64,000 bases of DNA. Source: a virus. A program made the position numbers and the translations under genes. The stretch covers positions 1-64,000 of IMG/VR virus record IMGVR_UViG_3300050821_000359, one strand, 5' to 3'. Positions 29,513 to 36,693 of the stretch are shown in pieces. Every line of letters begins with the position of its first letter. Within the stretch, counting starts at the first letter, position 1. The notes under the pieces are model-generated. The model made no database searches. It had not been told where the DNA came from and saw only the letters and a program-made list of their open reading frames with translations.

Positions 29513-31224
29513 TGCATAACATGTTTCCACTTCACGCTACAGACTTTTATAAGACCGGTCACTATGCGCAATATCCTGCCGGTACAGAATACGTATATTC
29601 TAACTTTACCTGCCGATCTGATAAATTCTTTAAGGGTCTTCCAGATTTTGATCACAAAGTTGTCTTCTTTGGCTTACAGGCTGTTTGTAAATGGCTCCTT
29701 ATCGAACAATGGAATAAAGAGTTTTTTAACAAGCCAAAAGACGAAGTTGTCAGTCGGTACAAGCGTAGAATGGATAAGGCTCTTGGTCCCGGTCTAGTAG
29801 ACACTAAGCACATCGAAGACCTGCACGATCTGGGCTATCTGCCAGTAGAAATTAAAGCACTTGCAGAAGGCGCACGAGTTAACATTAGAGTACCACTTTA
29901 TACTATCAGGAATACTGATCCTAATTTTGGATGGGTTACTAATTACCTCGAAACGCAGCTATCCGCCGAAACTTGGAAACCAATTACTACCGCAACTATG
30001 GCCTACGAATATAGAAGGTTATTAGACCGTTATGCAGAACTGACAGGTAGTTCTAAGGATTTTGTCCCTTGGCAGGGTCACGACTTCTCTGACAGAGGCA
30101 TGTCGGGCATTTATGACGGGGCTATCAACGGTGCTGCTCACCTTCTGTCCTTTACCGGGACAGACACAGTACAGGCTTTAGACTTCTTAGAAGACTATTA
30201 CGGAGCTAGTGATACATTCATTGGCGGAAGTGTGCCAGCTACCGAGCATTCTGTAATGTGTATGGGAGGAAAAGAAGACGAAGTAGAAACGTTCCGTAGA
30301 TTGATTACTAAAACCTATCCTAAAGGAATTGTTAGTATCGTATCAGATACGTGGGACTTCTGGAAGGTAGTAACGGATTACGTACAGCAATTAAAGTATG
30401 TTATTTTGAGCAGGGATGGTAAGGTTGTTATTAGACCAGACAGCGGCGATCCTGTAGATATTTTGTGCGGGACAGCTTATATTAGCGATCTAGATAAGGA
30501 ACCTTCGGTAAAATCTTTAGAAGATGCTAAATCATACGCGGAAGAATGGTTGGTAGAAGACGAGCGGGATGCTACTCCGCATGGAGAATGTGGAAATTGG
30601 GAAATATCGGGTTATTTTAAATTTAATAACAAGATTTATAAAATAGTTGTTCAAATTGACTGGAACCGTCACGATAAACAATACTATTATATCGATGGCA
30701 GTTCTATTAAGAGTTGTGTAGAAACTGTTCTGACTCCTTCCGAGAAAGGCGCAGTCGAATGTCTTTGGGAAGTATTTGGTGGAACTATTACGGACAAAGG
30801 CTACAAGCTTTTGGACAGCCACATAGGTCTAATCTATGGCGACTCGATTACCCTTGACAGAGCACAGGCTATTCTGGCAAGATTAAAGCAGAAAGGGTTT
30901 GCGTCTGGCAATATAATCCTAGGAATTGGCTCCTACACATTTAACTACGTTACTCGTGATACACTAGGGTCTGCTATTAAGGCTACATGGGGAGTTGTCA
31001 ACGGGGAAGAGCGTAATCTATTCAAAGACCCGGTGACTGATAGCGGTGTTAAGAAGTCTGCTAAAGGTCTATTAATGGTTACTAAAGAAGGTAACGAGTA
31101 TGTGCTCCACGACGAGCAGACTAAAAGCATGGAAGCAACAGGGCAATTAAAAACCGTCTTCTGGAATAGTCAGATGATGCGGGAACAATCATTAGAAGAA
31201 ATTAGAAAGGAATTACATGGGTAG
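29512..31224 (+). CDS. NAMPT-like phosphoribosyltransferase, probable nicotinamide-ADPR transferase (Namat) (570 aa)
   Basis: GTG start sharing a base with the previous stop. NAMPT-family residues are present: G-H-D-F-S-D-R195-G-M-S (Arg of the RG motif), G-T-D218-T, T-E-H246-S-V (catalytic His), S-D-T-W-D-F-W, and R308-P-D310-S-G-D-P. Human NAMPT is 491 residues; the extra length is mainly a block at about residues 321-410, between R-P-D-S-G-D-P and KGAVECLWEVFGG, that I cannot match to known NAMPT. With the Prs-like partner this would join nicotinamide to ADPR-PP and regenerate NAD+. Canonical NMN synthesis is the alternative; no NMNAT gene is visible nearby. Confidence 0.85.
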   Translation: MHNMFPLHATDFYKTGHYAQYPAGTEYVYSNFTCRSDKFFKGLPDFDHKVVFFGLQAVCKWLLIEQWNKEFFNKPKDEVVSRYKRRMDKALGPGLVDTKHIEDLHDLGYLPVEIKALAEGARVNIRVPLYTIRNTDPNFGWVTNYLETQLSAETWKPITTATMAYEYRRLLDRYAELTGSSKDFVPWQGHDFSDRGMSGIYDGAINGAAHLLSFTGTDTVQALDFLEDYYGASDTFIGGSVPATEHSVMCMGGKEDEVETFRRLITKTYPKGIVSIVSDTWDFWKVVTDYVQQLKYVILSRDGKVVIRPDSGDPVDILCGTAYISDLDKEPSVKSLEDAKSYAEEWLVEDERDATPHGECGNWEISGYFKFNNKIYKIVVQIDWNRHDKQYYYIDGSSIKSCVETVLTPSEKGAVECLWEVFGGTITDKGYKLLDSHIGLIYGDSITLDRAQAILARLKQKGFASGNIILGIGSYTFNYVTRDTLGSAIKATWGVVNGEERNLFKDPVTDSGVKKSAKGLLMVTKEGNEYVLHDEQTKSMEATGQLKTVFWNSQMMREQSLEEIRKELHG

Positions 31225-32278
31225 CTGTTTTCTTAAACGGGGAACTACATATCGGGTAGCTTCACAGGAAGCCTTGGACATGCATGATAAACTTCCTGCT
31301 GGAACCTACGCTGTTAAGTTTAGCATGGAGACTGGTTTCTATCTAGAGGTTATCGACTCTTTTCCGATTCCTAGTAGGATTTATGGCAGTTATTCTCAGG
31401 ATGCTGATAGAATCTGGAATACATTTTCTAAGCGTACTGGAACTACGGGCGTATTACTTACGGGTGAGAAAGGAAGCGGTAAAACTCTTCTGTCAAAGCT
31501 TGTAAGCCATAACGCTCTAGCTCAGAATGTGCCGACTCTTGTTGTTAATCAGCCTTTTTCTGGCGAAGGATTTAACACTTTCCTTCAAGACATTGAGCAA
31601 CGATGCATAGTTATCTTTGACGAATTTGAAAAGACTTACGACAAAGATGATCAGGAAAAAATTCTCACGTTGTTGGACGGTGTTTTTAACAGTACTAAAC
31701 TATTTATCCTTACGTCTAACGACAAATGGAAGATCGATGTTAACATGCGCAATCGTCCGGGACGTATCTTCTACTTGCTAGAATTTAGGGGGGTTGATGA
31801 AGCTTTTGTCCGAGATTACTGCCATGAAAAACTTAATAACAAATCTTATATTCAGTCTATCTGCAATCTGCTAACGATGTTTGATGCATTTAATTTCGAC
31901 ATGCTTCAATCATTAGTAGAAGAGATGAATCGTTATGAGGAGTCTCCACAAGACGCTTTGAAGTTTTTGAACATCAAGCCGTTAATGATTGAAAGACAAA
32001 CTTATAAAATTAAATTTTTCATAGAAAATTCTGAAATTGATGAAGCCAAACTAGAAGATACAACCGTCACAATATCTCCAATGGTATCGCCAGTTCAGGT
32101 TAGCTGGCTAACTGACAAATTAGATAGTGATAACGAGCCGGAATGGGAGAATGTAATATTTACACCTGAAGATATTAAGCACATTTCTCAGGGTAAATAT
32201 CTTTATGTACAAGGTAACTACAAGCTATCTATCAGTCGTATTGAAACGGATAACTTTGATTATAGGAAATATCTATGA
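31217..32278 (+). CDS. AAA+ ATPase (353 aa)
   Basis: Overlaps the NAMPT-like gene by 8 bases. Walker A at 83-90 (G-E-K-G-S-G-K-T), Walker B IVIFDE (131-136), sensor-1 LFILTSN, and N-R-P-G-R that can act as the Arg finger or sensor-2. An N-terminal strand-rich domain (residues 1-60) and a C-terminal beta-rich part (from about 255) flank the ATPase. The family is common in large phages without clear function, proposed as a remodeller. Its tight linkage to the NAD pair may be meaningful. Confidence 0.75.
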   Translation: MGSCFLKRGTTYRVASQEALDMHDKLPAGTYAVKFSMETGFYLEVIDSFPIPSRIYGSYSQDADRIWNTFSKRTGTTGVLLTGEKGSGKTLLSKLVSHNALAQNVPTLVVNQPFSGEGFNTFLQDIEQRCIVIFDEFEKTYDKDDQEKILTLLDGVFNSTKLFILTSNDKWKIDVNMRNRPGRIFYLLEFRGVDEAFVRDYCHEKLNNKSYIQSICNLLTMFDAFNFDMLQSLVEEMNRYEESPQDALKFLNIKPLMIERQTYKIKFFIENSEIDEAKLEDTTVTISPMVSPVQVSWLTDKLDSDNEPEWENVIFTPEDIKHISQGKYLYVQGNYKLSISRIETDNFDYRKYL

Positions 32279-32475
32279 AAGTAAAGGAATTTGTCATTGA
32301 ACTTAACAAGTTGGTTGACGAGGGACATGGAGACAAAGAAATGTTTTCATGCCACGGAGCTAGCGGAGCAATTGATCCAATTGGCTACCCATATTTCAGG
32401 AAAGGACTAGACGCCACGTTTGGTCCTTTCGATCTAGACGGTGACGAATTTGTGGAGGTTTATATTGGAAACTGA
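32275..32475 (+). CDS. Small conserved phage protein (66 aa)
   Basis: ATGA overlap. KVKEFVIELNKLVDEGHGDKEMFSCHGASGAIDPIG, then an acidic end; the pattern V-x-E-F-x-x-x-L-x-x-L-V-x-x-G-x-G-D is seen in small phage proteins of unknown role. Last gene before the convergence terminator. Confidence 0.5.
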   Translation: MKVKEFVIELNKLVDEGHGDKEMFSCHGASGAIDPIGYPYFRKGLDATFGPFDLDGDEFVEVYIGN

Positions 32476-32491
32476 GTATCTAAAAAGATTA

Positions 32492-32520
32492 AGGCCGGGG
32501 TTTGATCCCCGGCTTTTCCT
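32492..32520. terminator. Convergent rho-independent terminator
   Basis: GCCGGGG (32494-32500), 6-base loop, CCCCGGC (32507-32513), then TTTTCCTTTT on the + strand; on the - strand a T-rich tract follows a few bases later. It ends the left block and may also stop the right block, whose last gene ends at 32526. Confidence 0.9.
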
Positions 32521-32525
32521 TTTGC

Positions 32526-34187
32526 TTAACTTCCGCATGTCCCGCCTTTCGTCCAATCGCATACATCGCCCTGTTCATAAAATATCTGCCCTTCATGCTT
32601 TAAGGCAGTCTTATAGCTCACGGTAGTAAGTGGTTGTCCACTCCTTGCCCCATCCGGGTAACAAGTAATCCCTCTTAAATCTGGCAAATATTTTAGCAGC
32701 ATTGTACCGAACTCTTCTATCTTGTCCTCATTGTTTTGTGGACTTCCCCAAGCAGGAAGGTTAAGAGTACTGCTGATCCCATGATCGACAAACTTCTGCA
32801 TCCATGCTTGAAAGGCTATCCGTTTCTCAGGAGTCTCGGCCAATGAGTAAGCGTCTTCAATACTATCAACGTCTATGCCCTGATCTACTAATCTCTTGAT
32901 AACTGGGTCTACTACGTACTGATACTGCCAATTCGTACCATTAAGGTATCTCCGTTTGTAAGCTGTGCAGAAGAACGGCTCAATGCCGCTGCTCGTTTCT
33001 GCTACGATCCCGATAGTTCCCGTAGGAGCAATCGCCCTAGTCTTGACAGACGGCGACAGGTTCCATTTTAGTTCCCAATTAAGGGCGTATGAAGTACTTT
33101 CTTCATAAATCTTTAAGTAGTTCGCCAAGGACACATCGGGACCATATGGCTTGTCATGAGTTATCAGCCATTCGTGCAGACCCATCAGCCCTAAACCTAG
33201 GCGACGGTTAAGTGTTCTAATCTCGTCTACCTTCGGATATGGGACATGAGAATAGACCGTTCCGGCTACTAATAGAGCAGTTCCAACTTCTACACATGCT
33301 CTCATGTCTTCTACTGTATGTATCCTAGCCATATTGATACTAAGTAAATTGCAAATATCCGAGTCATCGTAACTAGTAACTTCTGTACAGGCATTTCTTA
33401 ATGTCTCTCCTGCGTTGCTGCCAGTATCTATTGAAAACCCCGGCTCTCCTGTCTTCAGCATCTTCCTTACAGTTGTCCAATAGACTTTATGAGAATGGTC
33501 GTGCTTGGGATGGTCCTTATCGTAATAGGCTTTGAAGAACTCATCATCAAGCCGTACACTGACATTCGTGCCGTCCATAGGTGCAGGGAAGTTGTAGTCC
33601 TTAGCCTTCAGCGCCCGTACCTCTGGCGACCAATCTTTAATAGAAATGAATAGGAATATATCAGGATGGTCCCAACCTAATCCAGCCCAGATAGCAGATC
33701 GTCTCGATCCACCTTGCATGATTTGCCGTCCCGCATCATTTACGATTTCCATCAAAGCAGTCGGTCCCGTAGCTTCCCCGCCAGTGCGCCGGATTAAGGC
33801 TCCCTTCTCTCTAACACGCGAGTACTCGATCCCTATACCTGCTCCACTCATTAGCGCCATCCCAGAGTTGTGCATAATCTCTGACCAGCCTTCTCTACTG
33901 TCTTCTGCTCTTAATAGCAAGCAATTTTGAACTTGGTGGTAATCTCTGCCAGCAGCATATAAATATCTACCACCGGGAATAATTTGCCTGATAGCAATTC
34001 GATAAGTTAATTCGTCCTTTAGAGACTTAGGGGCATTAACTGCTGATAGTACATTATACGCTACTCTTTTTGAAATCTCTACCCATGATTGTTGATCTTG
34101 TTTGGTCGGGAACTTCCCGTATTTTAAATTTATCACGTCCTGCGCAAACGCGCCGAACTCTAATAGCTGTGGCTCTACTGGCCTCAT
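32526..34187 (-). CDS. nrdJ: Class II (B12-dependent) ribonucleotide reductase (553 aa)
   Basis: ATG with GGAGAAAGA upstream. N-terminal PGGRYLYAAGRDYHQVQNC carries the first active-site Cys, then NSGMALMSGAGIGIEYS, N-A-C-T-E-V (the catalytic N-x-C-x-E), CNLLSINMARI, IAPTGTIG and a C-terminal C-D-W-T-K-G-G-T-C-G-S redox Cys pair. No small subunit or NrdG activase gene is visible, consistent with adenosylcobalamin-dependent class II. It makes dNTP precursors from NTPs or NDPs using host B12. Confidence 0.9.
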   Translation of the reverse strand: MRPVEPQLLEFGAFAQDVINLKYGKFPTKQDQQSWVEISKRVAYNVLSAVNAPKSLKDELTYRIAIRQIIPGGRYLYAAGRDYHQVQNCLLLRAEDSREGWSEIMHNSGMALMSGAGIGIEYSRVREKGALIRRTGGEATGPTALMEIVNDAGRQIMQGGSRRSAIWAGLGWDHPDIFLFISIKDWSPEVRALKAKDYNFPAPMDGTNVSVRLDDEFFKAYYDKDHPKHDHSHKVYWTTVRKMLKTGEPGFSIDTGSNAGETLRNACTEVTSYDDSDICNLLSINMARIHTVEDMRACVEVGTALLVAGTVYSHVPYPKVDEIRTLNRRLGLGLMGLHEWLITHDKPYGPDVSLANYLKIYEESTSYALNWELKWNLSPSVKTRAIAPTGTIGIVAETSSGIEPFFCTAYKRRYLNGTNWQYQYVVDPVIKRLVDQGIDVDSIEDAYSLAETPEKRIAFQAWMQKFVDHGISSTLNLPAWGSPQNNEDKIEEFGTMLLKYLPDLRGITCYPDGARSGQPLTTVSYKTALKHEGQIFYEQGDVCDWTKGGTCGS

Positions 34188-34209
34188 TCTTTCTCCGTAA
34201 TGTTTACAA

Positions 34210-34225
34210 CGTGTCCAAAGACACG
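34210..34225. other. Perfect hairpin in the RNR leader
   Basis: CGTGTC/GACACG with a 4-base loop (CAAA on + strand) lies between the preceding terminator and the reductase start on the - strand. Could affect reductase mRNA stability or initiation; no known riboswitch fold seen. Confidence 0.35.
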
Positions 34226-34230
34226 AAAAG

Positions 34231-34254
34231 CCGGGTAACCAAAAGGCTACCCGG
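34231..34254 (-). terminator. Terminator-like hairpin between tRNA-Thr and RNR
   Basis: CCGGGTA (34231-34237) pairs with TACCCGG (34248-34254), followed on the - strand by CTTTTCG. The T tract is short, so read-through into the reductase is likely. Confidence 0.5.
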
Positions 34255-34280
34255 ATAAAACTTTTTATTATATTTATTTG

Positions 34281-34354
34281 TGGAGCCGAAGTCAGGAGTC
34301 AGACCTGAGATTACTGTTTACAAGACAGGGGTTTTATCGTTAAACTAATTCGGC
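34281..34354 (-). tRNA. tRNA-Thr (TGT)
   Basis: On the - strand: acceptor GCCGAAT/CTTCGGC (position 7 unpaired), D-arm with AACGATA, anticodon loop CTTGTAA (TGT, reads ACA), T-arm TCAGG-TCTGACT-CCTGA, discriminator T, CCA encoded. The T-loop is atypical (TCTGACT instead of TTCRANT). Its first 15 bases are also the last codons and stop of the HAD gene. Confidence 0.8.
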
Positions 34355-34849
34355 TTTAATTTCTTCTAATAGACTATTAAGATACTTTCCAGCGTGTGAT
34401 CCATCCCCATAAATCTCTTCTCCGGGGTTAACAAAATCGCTGTCAAAGTGACTATGAATTCTTTTCAACAAGTCTTTTAATCTTTCGTTTTCTTCTTCTA
34501 CAACAATACCAGTGTTAGGAATAACCTGAACAGCCCGGTCATCCCAAATTTCCAAGATGCCTATGTCTTTCTCACAGGTAACTTCCAATCGCTGACCAAA
34601 ATACTTCTCACACCAGTCTTCAATAGCTACTCGGCTTGCTAATGCTTCTCCTAACCTTCTTGGTGTGTCATCATGCCAAACTCTAGCAGTAAAAATCTTA
34701 ACAATCTTTCCTTCTGCTAACCATTGTTTAACACGATTGACCATAGGCATAATAGGTTCCCCTAATACACCTGCCCCTTTCCATTCAGTGTAAACTGCTA
34801 AAGTTTTATCAAAATCTACTGCTATAGATTGCGGGATTCTGTCAGTCAT
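34340..34849 (-). CDS. HAD-superfamily phosphatase-like protein (169 aa)
   Basis: V-D12-F-D14-K-T-L (motif I, nucleophile and acid/base Asp), I-F-T-A-R-V near residue 50 (motif II T) and I-W-D-D-R-A-V (motif IV acidic pair) define an HAD hydrolase without a large cap. Phage members are often annotated as nucleotidase or polynucleotide phosphatase-like. A DNA/RNA 3'-phosphatase or dNMP phosphatase role is possible. The stop codon lies inside tRNA-Thr. Confidence 0.75.
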   Translation of the reverse strand: MTDRIPQSIAVDFDKTLAVYTEWKGAGVLGEPIMPMVNRVKQWLAEGKIVKIFTARVWHDDTPRRLGEALASRVAIEDWCEKYFGQRLEVTCEKDIGILEIWDDRAVQVIPNTGIVVEEENERLKDLLKRIHSHFDSDFVNPGEEIYGDGSHAGKYLNSLLEEIKAELV

Positions 34850-34858
34850 TTATTCCTT

Positions 34859-34932
34859 TGGCACCGGGGCAAGGTAACGATCCTCAGTTTGAAGGGTCAA
34901 AGCCTTCCGTTTTACCATTAAACTAACCCGGT
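34859..34932 (-). tRNA. tRNA-Gln (TTG)
   Basis: Acceptor ACCGGGT/CCCCGGT (position 7 unpaired), D-arm GTTT-AATGGTA-AAAC, anticodon stem GAAGG/CCTTC with loop CTTTGAC (TTG, reads CAA), T-arm with an unusual ATCGTTA loop, discriminator G, CCA encoded. Confidence 0.85.
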
Positions 34933-34935
34933 ATT

Positions 34936-35010
34936 TGGTGGAGAATGAGAGAATCGAACTCTCAACTTCGGCTTGCAAAGCCACTATTTTCCCGTTAGAA
35001 CTAATCCCCC
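34936..35010 (-). tRNA. tRNA-Ala (TGC)
   Basis: Acceptor GGGGGAT/ATTCTCC with two G-T wobbles, anticodon stem GTGGC/GCCGA with loop TTTGCAA (TGC, reads GCA), T-arm GAGAG-TTCGATT-CTCTC, discriminator A, CCA encoded. Only 3 bases separate it from tRNA-Gln. Confidence 0.8.
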
Positions 35011-35012
35011 CA

Positions 35013-35192
35013 CTATCTATCGACTTCAAACCCCGGAGGGCATCTTTCATAAACAGCGTGTTCCATTTGTCTAGAAACATCAGATATAAAATAAGGTAAA
35101 TGGTCATCATCCATTTTCATAAACTTTAACCAACGAGCATTACTAACTTTCTTTAAAGTAAGTAAAGCACTCATAATTTCATTATTTTCCAA
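35013..35192 (-). CDS. Small hypothetical protein (59 aa)
   Basis: TTG start with AGAAAGGAATAGC upstream. Helical (EIMSALLTLKKVSNARWLKFMKMDDD...SDVSRQMEHAVYERC). A larger ORF in another frame (34850-35110) runs across two tRNA genes and was rejected. Unknown function. Confidence 0.5.
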   Translation of the reverse strand: MENNEIMSALLTLKKVSNARWLKFMKMDDDHLPYFISDVSRQMEHAVYERCPPGFEVDR

Positions 35193-35204
35193 TGCTATTC
35201 CTTT

Positions 35205-35960
35205 CTAGTGAAATATTGCTACTAATGTTCCGATAACACCCGTTACTACACCCGCTCCGAACCATTTAAGGCGACTTGCCCTTGCTTTGGCATTTACGGC
35301 GGCAACTTCATTCTTACATGTCTTGTCGGCTTCTGTCAAGGTTAAATTTAGACCAGCAATCTGTTTAGTTTGGTCGGCAATAACCACATTACCCTTGGAC
35401 AATTCGTCTGTCAGATTGTTATTCTTAGTCTGCTCGTCTGCGTAGTTCTGCGTTAGTACAGGAACTTCTTCTAATGTCTGTACAGTCTTAATAGATGCAT
35501 TTTGGGTCAAAGTACTACCAGCAGAAGTAGCAGCTATTTCGGCTATTTGAAACCCTGCTAGATTGGCCCAACGTGCTTGTAAATCAGTTATTGGCAATGT
35601 AGCATCAGTTTGCTGCTGAGTTGATAGTCCAGTTGTCCGATTAGACTGACTTGTGCTCAACACTTGATTCTGCTTTGTAAGCGTATCGATTACGTCTTTG
35701 TATTGTGCTAGAGCAGTCGCTACTTGTGCCGATAACTGACTATTAGCTTCCTTCTGAGTGTTTAATTGCTGCTGCATTAGAAGGAATTTCTGATTATCAG
35801 AGTCGGCTACGTGGTTTAAGAACTTTGTTAAAAACCATCCGGCAAACACTAATAGAACTATTACAAATATTAATCCTTCGTGCGCTTTAATCCAACTCGG
35901 CGGATTTGTCAGTCCCGTTTGCGCTGGCGTAGGATTTGGATTTACTGTTTGATCCGACAT
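35205..35960 (-). CDS. Membrane protein with long coiled coil (251 aa)
   Basis: ATG after GAGGAAGTATTAA. Transmembrane helix at about 29-46 (LIFVIVLLVFAGWFLTKFL), long Gln/Asn-rich helical region with heptads (QQQLNTQKEANSQLSAQVATALAQYKDVIDTL), and a second hydrophobic C-terminal helix (WFGAGVVTGVIGTLVAIFH). Tethered coiled coil suits a spanin-like or membrane scaffold role. No lysozyme gene is adjacent. Confidence 0.55.
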   Translation of the reverse strand: MSDQTVNPNPTPAQTGLTNPPSWIKAHEGLIFVIVLLVFAGWFLTKFLNHVADSDNQKFLLMQQQLNTQKEANSQLSAQVATALAQYKDVIDTLTKQNQVLSTSQSNRTTGLSTQQQTDATLPITDLQARWANLAGFQIAEIAATSAGSTLTQNASIKTVQTLEEVPVLTQNYADEQTKNNNLTDELSKGNVVIADQTKQIAGLNLTLTEADKTCKNEVAAVNAKARASRLKWFGAGVVTGVIGTLVAIFH

Positions 35961-36069
35961 TTAATACTTCCTCTGTTGTACAGGGGAACCAAGATTTAGT
36001 ACCCCAAGCCTCAAACGATGACCATTCGCTCTGAGGCGAAGGTCTAGATTCTTTACTTACCTTTTCCAT
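35887..36069 (-). CDS. Small hypothetical protein (60 aa), overlapping
   Basis: ATG 36069 with AAGGGTAAAAAGA upstream overlaps both neighbours (74 bases with the coiled-coil gene). Ser-rich, low complexity. May be real because starts and sites fit, but the long overlap lowers certainty. Confidence 0.35.
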   Translation of the reverse strand: MEKVSKESRPSPQSEWSSFEAWGTKSWFPCTTEEVLNVGSNSKSKSYASANGTDKSAELD

Positions 36070-36190
36070 TCTTTTTACCCTTCTTAGCAACATTTATCGC
36101 AATTGCGACGGCTTGGCGTTGTGGCTTACCAGCAGCCATTTCAGTCTTAATATTAGTTCCTACATTCTTCTTACCCTTTAGCAGTGGCAT
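36053..36190 (-). CDS. DUF6496-like small basic protein (45 aa)
   Basis: MPLLKGKKNVGTNIKTEM, then AAGKPQRQAVAIAINVAKK: the pattern N-I-K-T-E-M-x-A-G-K-P-x-x-Q-A-V-A-I-A is a well-known short phage protein family of unknown function. ATG has GGAGAGGA upstream. Overlaps both neighbours slightly. Confidence 0.75.
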   Translation of the reverse strand: MPLLKGKKNVGTNIKTEMAAGKPQRQAVAIAINVAKKGKKNGKGK

Positions 36191-36677
36191 TCCTCTCCTT
36201 TTCAATCTCTAATTGCAAAATTGCTAACGCTCTCCAAGCTAACTTGGCAGCGTGTCTATGTCCATCAATATCGACAGTGCCAACTTCTAATAGATGACGC
36301 ATAAGTGTGTCTTCATGATCTTTACTTTTTTCTCGACTCCAGTGTAAAGGCTGTCCGGGATTATGCTGGTCATTGCCAGCTTGCGACACTTTAGCAACCG
36401 CTACTAGAGCATCTGGAAAATACTTTAATACTCCAGAGTACAAAGGAATTTTCTTTCTGTCACTTGCATTCGTAGGTAAGTGTTTTCCTTCCTCTGGCTT
36501 TATATAAACATCCATACTTGGCACCGGAACGTTAGTAACGTTTATCTCTGAGCCGCATGTAAGGTAGTCTGAAATATTCTGATACATGCTAGAAGCTACT
36601 TCTATGGGTGTTCCGAGTGGATTAGCCTTTACATCATTTTTCAGTGTTTCTAAAATACGTTCTACGTCTGGATGCAC
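36171..36677 (-). CDS. dATP/dGTP diphosphohydrolase-like protein (168 aa)
   Basis: C-terminal part R-K-K-I-P-L...Y-F-P-D-A-L-V-A-V-A-K-V-S, G-N-D-Q-H-N-P-G-Q-P-L-H-W, R-E-K-S-K-D-H-E-D-T-L-M-R-H and K-L-A-W-R-A-L-A-I-L matches the DUF5664/dGTP_diPhyd_N family. Members include enzymes that remove dATP or dGTP in phages with modified adenine. No PurZ-like synthetase is in this window, so the role here is unknown: pool control or DNA base substitution. Confidence 0.7.
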   Translation of the reverse strand: MHPDVERILETLKNDVKANPLGTPIEVASSMYQNISDYLTCGSEINVTNVPVPSMDVYIKPEEGKHLPTNASDRKKIPLYSGVLKYFPDALVAVAKVSQAGNDQHNPGQPLHWSREKSKDHEDTLMRHLLEVGTVDIDGHRHAAKLAWRALAILQLEIEKERNATAKG

Positions 36678-36693
36678 CTTTCCTCCAAAAGAT

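Noticed and set aside
34850-35110. 86-residue ORF on the - strand
   Set aside because: It runs across tRNA-Gln and tRNA-Ala; the 59-residue frame at 35013-35192 with its own ribosome site explains the rest.
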